Source: Monoplex corrugatus
Lineage: Eukaryota; Mollusca; Gastropoda; Littorinimorpha; Ranellidae
Direction of reading: 5' to 3'
Length of the DNA stretch: 64,000 nucleotides
Assembly (NCBI GenBank): GCA_030674185.1
Contig: JAPXFY010000026.1
Span: forward strand, 54,274,918-54,338,917
Positions 12,701 to 24,300 of the stretch are shown here, piece after piece (position 1 is the stretch's first letter; each line of letters opens with the position of its first letter). Under the pieces are notes generated by a model. The model did not search any database. It worked only from the letters and a program-made list of their open reading frames with translations, and was not told the origin of the DNA. Both the position numbers and the translations under genes were made by a program.

Positions 12701-14880
12701 TATGTATGGCTTACTGTATGTAAGGCTTACTGTATGTTTGGCTTACTGTATATATGGATGGCTTACTGTATGTATTTAATGGTTACTGTATGTATGGCTT
12801 ACTGTATGTATGGCTTACTGTATGTATGTATGGCTTACTGTATGTATGTATGGCTTACTGTATGTATGTATGGCTTACTGTATGTATCTGTAGCTTACTG
12901 TATGTATCTGTAGCTTACTGTATGTATCTGTAGCTTACTGTATGTATGGCTTACTGTATGTATGGCTTACTGTATGTATGTATGGCTTACTGTATGTATG
13001 TATGGCTTACTGTATGTTTGTATGGCTTACCGTATGTATGTCTTACTGTATGTATGGCTTACTGTATGTATGTATGGCTTACTGTAGGTATGTATGGCTT
13101 ATTGTATGTATGGCTTACTGTATATATGTATGGCTTACTGTATGTAATGTATGGCTTACTGTATGTATGTATGGCTTGCTGTATGCATGTATGGCTTACT
13201 GTATGCATCTATGGTTACTGCATGTATGGCTTACTATATGTATGGCTTACTGTATGTATGTATGGCTTACTGTATGTATGGCTTACTGTATGTATGTATG
13301 GCTTACTGTATGTATGGCTTACTGTATGTATCTATGGCTTACTGTATGTATATATGGCTTACTGTATGTATGTATGGCTTACTGTATGTATGTATGGCTT
13401 ACTGTATGTTGTGTATGGCTCACTGTATGTATGTATGGCTTACTGTATGTATGTATGGCTTACTTTATGTATGGATTACTGTATGTATGTATAGCTTACT
13501 GTATGCATGTATGGAATACTGTATGTATGTATGGCTTGCTGTATGTATGGCTTACTGGATGCAAGGCTTCTGTATATATGTATGGCTTACTTTATGTATG
13601 TATGTATGTATGTATGTATGTATGTATGTATGTATGTATGTATGTATGTATGTATGTATGTATGTATGTATGGCTTACTGTATGTATAGCTTACTGTATG
13701 TATGGCTTACTGTATGTATGGCTTACTGTATGTATGTATGGCTTATTATGTATGGCTTACTGTATGTATGTATGGGTTACTGTACGTATGGCTTACTGTA
13801 TGTATGTATGGCTTACTGTATGTATGTATGGCTTACTGTATGTATGGCTTACTGTATGTATGTATGGCTTACTGGATGTATGTATGGTTTACTGTATGTA
13901 TGTATGGCTTACTGTATGTATGTCTTCCTGGATCTATAGCTTACTGTATATATGGCTTACTGTATGTATGGCTTACTGTATGTATGGCTTACTGTATGAA
14001 AGGCTTACCGTATTTTTGTCTTACTGCATGGCTAATGTATGGCTTACTGTATGTATGTAATGGCTTACTGTATGTATATAATGGCTTACTGTAGTATGTA
14101 TGGCTTACTGTATGTATGGCTTACTATATGTATGGCTTACTATATGTATGGCTTACTGTATGTATGGCTTACTGTATGTTTGTATGGCTATACTGTATGT
14201 TATCTTTGGCTTACTGTATGCATATGCGGTTTACTGTATGTATGTATGTCTTACTGTATGTATGTATGGCTTACTGTATATAGGTATGGCTTACACTATG
14301 TATGTATGGCTTACTGTATGTATGGATTACTGTATATATATGGCTTACTTATGTATCTATGGCTTACTGTATGTATCTATGGCTTACTGTATGTATGGAT
14401 TACTGCATGCATGGCTTACTGTTATGTATGTATGGCTTACTGTATGTAGGTATGGCTTACTGTATATATGTATGGCTTACTGTAGTTATGGCTTACTGTA
14501 TGTATGGCTTACTGTATGTATCTGTAGCTTACTGTATGTATGGCTTACTGTATGTATGGCTTAATGTATGCATCTATGGCTTACTGTATGTATGGCTTAC
14601 TGTATGTATGTATGCTTACTGTATGTATGTATGGCTTACTGTATGTATGGTTTACTGTATGTATCTGTAGCTTACTGTATGTATGGCTTACAGTATGTAT
14701 GCATGGCTTACTGTATATATGGCTTACTGTATGTATCTGTAGCTTACTGTGTGCATGTATGGCTTACTGTATGTATGTATGGCTTAATGTATGTATCTGT
14801 ATCTTACTGTATGTATGTATGGCTTACTGTATGTATGGTTTACTGTATGCATCTGTAGCTTTACTGTGTGTATGTATGGC
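6778..14880. repeat. 8.1 kb array of a 20-bp unit (GGCTTACTGTATGTATGTAT)
   Basis: Roughly 400 tandem units. Three main forms alternate: the 20-bp unit, a 16-bp form lacking one TATG step, and a form ending TATCTGTA. A pure (TATG)n run of about 80 bp lies at 13590-13672, suggesting birth by expansion of a tetranucleotide around GGCTTACTG. The unit has no stop codon in most forward registers, which creates spurious frames of up to about 570 codons (MYVWLTVC, MAYCMYGLL). No evidence that it is translated. Confidence 0.96.
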
Positions 14881-15305
14881 TTTTTTTTATGTATGGGGGA
14901 CTCTAAGGGGAACTGTACTTAAATGTGTATGTTTTTGGGTTCCCCCAAAAAAATTTTGTAACTTTTTTTTAAGTATTTAAGGCTTTTCTTTGGGGGAAAG
15001 TATGCCCTTTAAAAATTTTGTAACTGTAGCTGACTGTATTATGTTTTGGTTACTGTATGTAGGCTTTACTGCATTTAAACCCGTAACTTTCGTGTGTATT
15101 GGGGGAACTGTATGTAAAGCATGGGGGGGAAAAATATGTATGTATGGCTTACTGTAAAAAAAGAGTTACTGTATGCATCTGTAAAACTTCTGTAAGTATC
15201 TGTACATACTGTAAGTAAAAGCATTTGGGGGACTGTATGCCCTGGCTTACTGTATGTATGTATGGCTTACGGGGGGTTTAAATATGGCTTACTGTATTAT
15301 GGCTT
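14881..15305. other. Degraded end of the 20-bp array
   Basis: Fragments of GGCTTACTGTATG alternate with runs of G, A and T (for example GGGGGAAAGTATG and CCCCCAAAAAAATTTT). The pattern looks like poor consensus sequence and not natural divergence. Confidence 0.75.
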
Positions 15306-15820
15306 AAAAAAAAATTTAAAAAATTTTTTTAAAAATTTTTTTTTTTAAATAAATTTATCACTAAAAAATTTAAAAATAAAAAAATTTTTACTAAAAAAAA
15401 TTAAAAAATTTTTCCCCAATTTTAAAATTTTTAAAATTTTTAAATTTTTAAAAAAAAAAATTTTAATTTTTTAAAAAAATTTAATTATTAACCTTTTTTA
15501 TATATATAAAAAAAAGGGTTTTAAAACAATTTTTTAAAAAATTTTTAAAAAAATTTTTTTTTTTAAAAAATTTTTTAAAAAAAATTTTTAATTAAAATTT
15601 AAAAAAAAATTACTTAATTAAAAAATTTTTTAAAAAATTTTTTAAAAGGTTTTTAAAAAATTTTAAAAAAAATTTTTTTTTAATTTTTTTTTTTTATTTA
15701 ATTTTAAATTAATTTTTAAAAAAAAATTTTAAAAATTTAAAAAATTTAAAAAATTTTAAAATTTTAATTTAAAAATTTTTAAAAATTTTTTTAAAAAATT
15801 TTAAATTTAAATTTAAAGGG
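15306..15820. other. A/T-only homopolymer block (probable artefact)
   Basis: Runs of 3-10 A and T with almost no G or C. There is no periodicity. It sits between the decayed array and a C/A-only block, next to a contig end. Confidence 0.75.
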
Positions 15821-17754
15821 CCCCAAAACCCCAAAACCCCAAAAAAACACAAAAAACCACTTTACCACCCCCCCCCCCCAAAAAACCCCTCCACCTTTTT
15901 TCCCCACCAAACAAATTTTTCCCTTTTAAAGAAACCCCCCCCCCAAAACCCCCGGGACAAACCCCCCCCCCCAAACCCCCCCAAAACACCCAAAACACAA
16001 TTAACCCCCCCCCAAAACCCACCCCCAAAAAAACAACAACCATTTTTCCCCCCACAACACCCCCACGCCCCCCCAAACCCCCCAAACCAACAAAAAACCC
16101 ACCCCCCCCAAAAACTTACACCCCCAACTTTTTCCCCAAACCCCCCCAAACCCCAACACACCCCCCCCAGAAAAACCCCCCCCCAAACTTTTCCCCAAAA
16201 AACAACCCCAATTACACCAAACCCCCCCCCCCAAACAAAAAACACCCCCGAAACCCCCAAACCCCCAAATTTTTTCCAACAAAAACAAACCCCAAACCCC
16301 AGACAAACAAACAAAAACACCCAAAAACACCCCCCGAAACACAAACAACCGACAGTACCAACCAACCAACACCCATTAACCCCCCCCCATTTTTAAACCC
16401 CAACCACCCCAAACAACAAACCACTTAAAAACCAAAAGGGACTTTTTTAAAACCCCCAAACCCCCCCAAAATCCCCCCCCCCCCCAACCCCCCCCCAAAA
16501 AAATTTCCCCCCCAACCCCAAAAGACCCACACACCCCCCCAAAAACCTTTTTCCCAAAAACCACAAAACCGGGAAACAAAACCACAACCCAAATTTTTTT
16601 CAAAACACTTAAATTTTTAACCCCCTAAACACCCAAACACCCCCCCCCCAAAACCAAAAACCCCCCCCCCCCCCCCCCCAAAAACCCCCCCCCCAAAACA
16701 ACAACCCCCACAAACCCCCCCCAAAAACCAAGGGGCCTTTTTAAATTTTTAAAAAACACCCCCCAAATTTTTCCACACACCCCCCCAAAACCCCCCAACC
16801 ACAAACCCCAAAAAATACAAAAAACCCCCCCCCCCCCCCGAATTTTTTCAACCACGAAAACAACCCCCAAACCCCCCCGGGCCCCCCGTAAACCCAAAAC
16901 CCCCCAAATTACAAAACCACAGAAACCCCAACCCCCCCCAAAACCCCAAAAAAAAAACCAGGAAAACGAAACCACAAACCCCAACCCCCCCACCCCCCCA
17001 AAAACCCCCCGGGGGGAAACGGGGCCCAATAACCCAACAAACCAGCCCCCCCAAAAACCAAAACCCCCCCCAAACCCACAAACCCCCAAAAACCCCCCAA
17101 AAAGGGGGCAAGGAAAACCCCCACACCAAACCCCCCCAAACCCCCCCAAAAAACCCAAAAACCCCCCCACAACCACAAAACCCCCCCACCCCCCCCCAAA
17201 AAACACCACCGAAAACCCAAACCCCACCCCAAAAGACAAAACACAAAACAACCTTTTTTTAACACAAAAAAGGCCCAATAACCCCCCTTACCGATTAAAC
17301 CCCCCCCCAAAACCACAAAGGGCCCCCCCCCAACCCACCAAAAAACCCCCCCCCAAACCCAACAAAACCCCCCCCACCAACCACCCCACACCCCAACCAC
17401 ACCCCCCACCCCCCCAACCACCACCCCCCCCCAACCACCCCCCCCCCCCCCCCACCCCCCCCCCACACCCCCCCACCCCACCCCCCACCAAAACCCCCCC
17501 CAAACCCCCCCACCCCCCCCCCCCCCCCCCCCCCCCCACCCCCCCCCACCCACCCCACCCCCCCCCCCCCCCCCCCCCCCCAACCCCCCAACCCCCAACA
17601 CCCCCCCCCCCCCCCCCCCACCCCCCCCCCCCCCCCCCCCCCCCCCCCACCCCACCCCAACCCCCCCCCCCCCCACCACCATACCAACCCCACACCCCCA
17701 CCCCCAACCCCCCCCCCCCCCACCCCCAACCCCCCCCCCAAACCCCCCCCCACC

Positions 17755-17790
<36 letters not shown>

Positions 17791-18925
17791 ACACCCCCCC
17801 CCCCCCAACCCCACCCACAACCCCCCCCACCCCCCCCCCCCCCAAAACCCCCCCCACCCCAACCCCCCACCCCCCCCCCACACCCCACCCCCCCCCCCCC
17901 ACCCCCACACCCACCCCCCCACCACACCCCACACCACCACCCCACCCCCCAACACCCCCCCACCCCCCCACCCCCCCCCCACACCACCCCCCCCCAACCC
18001 CCCCCAACACCCCAACCACCCAACCCCACCCACCCCCCACCCCCCCCCAAACCCACCCCAACCACCCCAACCCCAACCCCCACCCCCCCCCACCCCCCCA
18101 CACACAAAACCCCCACCCCACCCCCCCACCCCCCCCAACCCCACCCCCCCCCCACACCCCCCCCCCCACCCCACCACCCCCCACCCCACCCCCCACCCCA
18201 CCCCACCCCACCACCCCCCCCCACCCCCCCCACCCCCCCACACCCCCCCCACCCCCACCCCCACCCCCACCCCCCCCACCAACCCCCCACCCACCCCCCC
18301 CCCACCCCCCCCACACCCCCCCCCCACCCCACCCCCCAAACCCCCCCCACCCCCCCCACCCCCACCCCCCCCAAACCCCACCCCACCCCACCCCCACCCC
18401 ACACACCCCCCCCCCCCCACCCACCCCCCACCCCCCCCCCCCACAACCCCCCACCCCCCCCACCCCCCCCCACCCCACAACCCCCCCCCACCACCCCCCA
18501 ACCCCCCCACCCCCCCCCACCCCACCCCACCCCACACCCCACCCCACCACACCACACCCCCACCCCCCCACCCCAACCCCACCCACCCCCCACACCCCAC
18601 CCCCACCCCCCCCCCACCCCCCCCCCACCACCCCCCACCCCCCCCCCACCCCACCCCCCCCACCCACCCACCACCCACCCACACCCCACCCCCCCCCCCA
18701 ACCCCACCACACCCAACCCACCCACCCCCACCCCAACACCCCCCCCACCCAAACCCCCAACCCCCCCACCCCCCACCCCACCAACCCCACACCCACCACA
18801 ACCCCCACACCCCCACCCCCCCCACCCAACCCCCCCACCACCCACCCCCCCCACCCCCACCCACCCCACACCCCCACCCCCACCCCCCACCCCCCACCCC
18901 ACCCCCACCCACCCCCCCCACCACC
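15821..18925. other. C/A-only block ending at the gap (probable artefact)
   Basis: About 3.1 kb made almost solely of C and A, with C content rising toward the gap. There is no fixed repeat unit. A strand with only G and T cannot form TAA, TAG or TGA, so the minus strand shows open frames of up to 671 codons of Gly/Val/Trp; these are not genes. Confidence 0.75.
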
Positions 18926-19025
18926 NNNNNNNNNNNNNNNNNNNNNNNNNNNNNNNNNNNNNNNNNNNNNNNNNNNNNNNNNNNNNNNNNNNNNNNNNNN
19001 NNNNNNNNNNNNNNNNNNNNNNNNN
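18926..19025. other. Assembly gap, 100 N
   Basis: Exactly 100 N, a conventional length for a scaffold join of unknown size. The true distance between the flanks is unknown. Confidence 0.99.
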
Positions 19026-19110
19026 CTCTCTGGGTCTACCTGGTGGTCTCTCTCCCTCTAGCTTTTCACAGTAGCTTGCTGACAGTCAGGTGTTACCTGT
19101 GAATGGGAAA
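19026..19110 (-). mobile_element. Internally deleted RTE-like LINE fragment
   Basis: Bases 19026-19065 match the 3' coding end of the RTE element (near 52780-52815, the GKLEGKRAPGRPR region). Bases 19066-19100 (CAGTAGCTTGCTGACAGTCA and on) match its 5' part near 55498-55530. The two parts are joined directly in the same orientation, so about 2.7 kb is missing between them. The left side is cut by the gap. Confidence 0.6.
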
Positions 19111-21240
19111 TGATAGATTGGACATCTGCGAACTTCAGACTGTAAAAATGCCACTGTTCACCATCTAATCCCTCACCTTTCTGGGCCTCTATCAGGACTG
19201 TGCAGCTTACGAGAACAGATCACAAGTGCTATTGTTCTGTGTCTGTGGGTGTTGCTGGCGTATAGGGAGACTTCTTGCCTTTCAGTCTGATTGCACAGGT
19301 TTGAGTCCGGCTTGAGAAAAATTTCGTTGGTACGACATCCTGTCTACCTAGTTGTGAAACAACAATGACTTTCTCCAAGGTTGGGGAACATAAAGCAGCA
19401 AAGAAAAAGAGATTGGTGCTGCCCTCTTGTTGTTCTTGTTCTTGTTTTGTATTATCGTCTCAGTGTGTTCACGAATAGGGATTGTCTTGAAGATGAACCG
19501 TGTCATATACTTGAAGAGTTTACTGTGATATTTGTTGTGAAAATATATACAGCACATTTTTGACAAGGCAGCCGGGAAATGCCCTATTCTTATCAATTTT
19601 CAGCTGCCATGAGTTCTTTTGACATGCGCAGACCAGAAGGCACATGGGTCCGACTTGCTTTTCATCCCCATCTGACAGCCTATGCTGCCCTCAGAATTGT
19701 GACATCTAGATAAATTGAGATGTCTATCATGTCACCCCTCCATAACCTCAGTGTTATGGGATAATTATTTGCCCTTATATGTAGATAGTTATGTTGTTTG
19801 TGATCATTTTGTCACATTCTTATTCCAACTGTGGTTGAAAGGAAGCAACCAGGTACCGTTTCCATTGACTGTGTGCAGGTTGATTCTCATGTTGTTAACC
19901 TAATGGACCCTTGTGAGATACTGGTTTCCAACACTAGTTTTGCTTGAGAGTATCACAAACACATGCGTCTGACAGATTTTAATTATTTTCCTTGTGTGTA
20001 CTGAGATCATTTACTCTCATAGAGATACTCTTATCATTATAACTTGTATCCCCATCTTTTCTTAATTCTCTGCAAAAAGTTTCCTTTATTCTCTCTCTCT
20101 TAGTTTATGCCTTGTTCCTTTGCTTTGTGTTATCTATTTCTGTTCCATTTTCTGCTTGATGGTCCATTCACTAGTATGTTTTCCATAAAGCCTTAGATAC
20201 TTTCTATTACTATATTAGTGTTAGGATTGGTAATGGAATACTCTTGTAGGATTGATAATTGGATATTGATAATTGGGTACATGTATTAACTGCAGTTTTG
20301 GTTGTGTGATGTGCAGAAGCAGTTATATATAATTACGCCAGTTCTTATGTATGTTGTGGTGTACATAATTATGCTTACTTGTGTTCATGTTTGTGTCTTT
20401 AAACCTGCCTGGTATAAATTGAGAGGAAAAGTGAATGCGGGAGACATAGATTTGTGCGTGAGTCATTGATGTACATACTTAATTTCCTTTTTCCATCTTC
20501 TTTTTTGGGGGGGGTCAATCAATGAAGTTTTGTATCTCTTTTGGAATGGTTATAGCTGTAATGCTCAGTGCAGTCAGCTGAATTTTTAACAGTAATGATA
20601 ACAATGATAATGATTGATTAATCAAAGGGAATAAACATGTTCCTAGGACCCTCAGAGACAATTTCATGGCAGTTCTTGCCAGTTGACCATTATTTTCTCA
20701 TGCATTTCAAAATAATGACTAGCAGCTCACAAAAGTTTCACTCTGTAGTGTGGATTTGTGGCTGTTTTTTGTGTGTTTTTTCCCATAACCAACATGACCA
20801 GTGGGTGGGAAAATCAGATACATGTGGTACTGAACCGATGTGGAAGGATCTAGTTTGTTATGGAAATGAATTACACTGTGCTTGGAAAGTTGATTTTCAG
20901 CCTATGAATACCTGTTTAGTTATAACAAGAAAGCTCTCAAGAATATTTCTCTTCAAGTGCCATTATTTTAAAAGTTCATGTCATGTATTTTCCAGTGGTG
21001 TTTGTTTCGTGTCTGTACTGTTTGTGGTTATTTTTGTTAATTGTTTACACTTTGGTCCAACTTGTGCTCTTTGAGGGAAGAGTTACGTGCTTTTGACTGT
21101 AGCTCCATTGAGTTAAGATTACTTCCCTTCAACTGTAAGTACCATGTGTGGCTGAAGTATAGCAAGAAATCAGTGGTAATGAGAGGTGTACATTGTGTGT
21201 ATTCACTCAGAACAAGAAGAAAATTCTTAGTGTGATCTAG
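19111..21240. other. No gene recognised; presumed intron or upstream DNA
   Basis: AT-rich single-copy-looking DNA. Frames of 60-145 codons (for example 20637-21074) have no domain or convincing splice signals. A GGTTTGAGTCC word at about 19299 resembles a B box but has no A box at proper distance. Confidence 0.5.
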
Positions 21241-21257
21241 TTGTTGTTGTTGTTTAG

Positions 21258-21342
21258 ACTGGGAACCCTCTGTCAGATTTCAACACCCAGTGAAGACAGA
21301 GAAAGAAGAGGATGGAAAACCAGAGGTAGCTTCTGAACCTAG
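21258..21342 (+). CDS. Zinc-finger gene, internal exon A (85 nt)
   Basis: A (TTG)n-TTTAG acceptor (to 21257) precedes an 85-nt block ending CCTAG before a near-consensus donor, GTGAGTATAG (from 21343). One frame is open end to end: two leading nucleotides, 27 codons containing PVKTEKEEDGKPEVASEP, then AG left over. The next candidate exon (34037) begins with a single nucleotide, giving AG|A, and has the reverse phase at its end, so the three exons fit. VKTE is a SUMO-type consensus (hydrophobic-K-x-E), repeated as VKKE and VKTE in the terminal exon, which supports common ownership. No in-frame ATG lies upstream, so a further 5' exon is needed. The last 42 nt plus donor are the source of the 73-bp array that follows. 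Confidence 0.6.
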
Positions 21343-24300
21343 GTGAGTATAGATAATGATGTAGTTACTATGAGAAAGAAGAGGATGGAAAACCAGAGGT
21401 AGCTTCTGAACCTAGGTGAGTATAGATAATGATGTAGTTACTATGAGAAAGAAGAGGATGGAAAACCAGAGGTAGCTTCTGAACCTAGGTGAGTATAGAT
21501 AATGATGTAGTTACTATGATAAAGAAGAGGATGGAAAACCAGAGGTAGCTTCTGAACCTTGGTGAGTATAGATAATGATGTAGTTACTATGATAAAGAAG
21601 AGGATGGAAAACCAGAGGTAGCTTCTGAACCTAGGTGAGTATAGATAATGATGTAGTTACTATGATAAAGAAGAGGATGGAAAACCAGAGGTAGCTTCTG
21701 AACCTAGGTGAGTATAGATAATGATGTAGTTACTATGATAAAGAAGAGGATGGAAAACCAGAGGTAGCTTCTGAACCTTAGGTGAGTATAGATAATGACG
21801 TAGTTACTATGAAAAGAAGAGGATGGAAAACCAGAGTAGCTTCTGAACCTAGGTGAGTATAGATAATGACGTAGTTACTATGAGAAAGAAGAGGATGGAA
21901 AACCAGAGGTAAGCTTCTGAACATAGGTGGTAATAGATAATGACGTAGTTACTATGAGATAAAAGAAGAGGATGGAAAACCAGAGGTAGCTTCTGAACCT
22001 AGGTGAGTATAGATAAGTGATGTAGTTACTATGAAAAGAAGAGGATGGAAAACCAGAGGTAGCTTCTGAACCAAGGTGATATGAATATGTAGTATATATA
22101 AAGAAGAGGATGGAAAACCAAGGTAGCTTCTGAACCTAGGTGAGTATAGATAATGATGTAGTTACTATGAAAAGAAAGAGGATGGAAAACCAGAGGTAGC
22201 TTCTGAACCTAGGTGAGTATAGATAATGATGTAGTTACTATGAAAAAGAAGAGGATGGAAAACAGAGGTAGCTTCTGAACCTGGTGAGTATAGATAATGA
22301 TGTAGTACTAATAAAGAAGAGGATGGAAAACCAGAGTAGTGAACCTTGTGAATGATAATAGATAATGAATAAGACTATGAAAACAGAGGATTTGAAACCA
22401 GGTGAGTTAGAAATAGGAGTTTAAAAATGAGTAGTTAAGATAAAGAACAGTGGATTAACCAGAGGTAGCTTGATAACCTAGTAGATAGATAATGAGTAGT
22501 TATATGAAAAGAAGAGGATAAACCAGAGTAGTATATAAACCTAGGTAGTAAAGAAGGTAGAATAGTAGTTACTATGATAAAGAAGAGGATGAAAACAAGA
22601 GTAGTTTGAACCAAGGGAGTAAATAATGAGTATATACTAGTGAGAAAGAAGAGGAGGAAAACCAGAGGTAGCTTCTGAACCTAGGTGAGTAATAGTAAGA
22701 TGTAGTTACTATGATAAAGAAGAGGGTGGAAAACCAGGTAGCTGAACCTAGGTGATATAGAATGATGTAGTTATAGAAAAGAAGAGGATGGAAAAAGAGG
22801 TAGCTTCTGAACCTAGGTGAGTTAGATAATGATGTGTATATGATAAAGAAGAGGATGGAAAACCAGAGGTAGCTTCTGAACCTGGTGATATAGATAATGA
22901 TGTAGTTACTATGATAAAGAAGAGGATGAAAACCAGAGGTAGCTTCTAATGGTGAATAGATAATGATGTAGTTAATGATAAAGAAAGGATGGAAAACCAG
23001 AGGTAGCCTGAACCTAGGTGATATGATAATGATGTAGTTAAATGATAAAGAAGAATGGAAACGAGGTTCTGAACCAGGTGAGTTAGAAATATGATTATAT
23101 TAAGAAGAGAGGAAGAAACCAGAGGTAGCCTGAACCTAGTGAGTATAGATAATATGTAGTTACTATGATAAAAAGAGGAGAAAACCAGAGGTACGTTCTG
23201 AACCTAGGTGAGTATAGATAATGATTGATTAATGAAAAGAAGAGGATGGAAAACCAGGTAGCTATGAACCTAGGTGAGTATAATAATGATGATATGATAA
23301 AAAGAGATGGAAAACCAGAGGTAGCTTCTGAACCTTGGTGAGTATAGATAATATGTATTAATGAGAAAGAGGAATGGAACAACCAGGGTATTCTGAACCT
23401 GGTGAGTATAGATAATGAGTAGACTGAAAAAGAGATGGAAAACCTGGGAAACATATGAACTTGTACTATAGAAAATAGTATACAATGATAGTATGAACAG
23501 TGAAAAAGAGAAGTTGAACCTAGAGGAGATTGAAAATGAGTTAAGATAATGAAGTAGTGAGAAAAGAAGTAGTTAACCAGAGTGAATAGATAAACCGAGT
23601 TAGTATGATAATGAGAGATGAATAAGATAACTGAACCTAGAGAGAGATAGAATGACTAGGTGATATAGATAATGGAAAGTATAGTTAAAGAAGTATGAAA
23701 AGAAGATTGAAACTATGATAAGAAAGAGGGAAAGATATAGTTAACTGAAAGAAGGATATGAAACTAGTATATATGAAAGGGATGATAAATAGTACTATGA
23801 ATAGAGAGTAAGAAAGAAGGATACTATAAAGTAGGTAGATAGATAATGAGTAGTTACTAACTAGAAGAGGATGAAAACCAGAGGTATCTGAAACATGGAA
23901 GAGTTAGATAATGATGTAGTTTCTAGTAAAGAAGAGGATGGAAAACCAAGTAGTTTGAACCTAGGTGAATCAGATAAGTTACTTATATGATAAAGAAGAT
24001 GTGAAACCAGAGTAACTGAGAGTGGAAAGAGAGTTATGATAAACAGGTGAGTAATAGATAAATTAGAATGGATAAAAGAAGAGGATGAAGTAAAGATAAC
24101 ATGAGTATAATAAAGAAGAGATGAAACATGAGTAGAGTGAACAGTATGATATTGACTAGATATATAGAAAAGAGATGAAACCAAGTAGTTGAACCAGAGT
24201 ATTAGATAATGAGTATTACTATGAATAGAAGAGGATGGAAAACCAGAGGACGTGAACTTCTGAAATATGGTAGTTGAAAAGAGGTAAAAAGAAGAGGATG

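Noticed and set aside
6778..14880. Very long frames such as 8730-10448 as repeat proteins
   Set aside because: They follow from a 20-bp unit lacking stops in several registers at once; start and stop points fall on random variants.
15813..18924. Minus-strand open frames up to 671 codons rich in Gly, Val and Trp
   Set aside because: The strand contains almost only G and T and so cannot form a stop codon. There is no domain and the region is probably a consensus artefact.
15821..18925. C-rich block as a telomere
   Set aside because: No fixed unit such as CCCTAA is present; spacing of A within C runs is irregular and the block sits at an internal gap.
19240..19330. Another SINE head (GGTTTGAGTCC)
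   Set aside because: Only a B-box-like word; no A box at the right distance and no similarity to the SINE family here.
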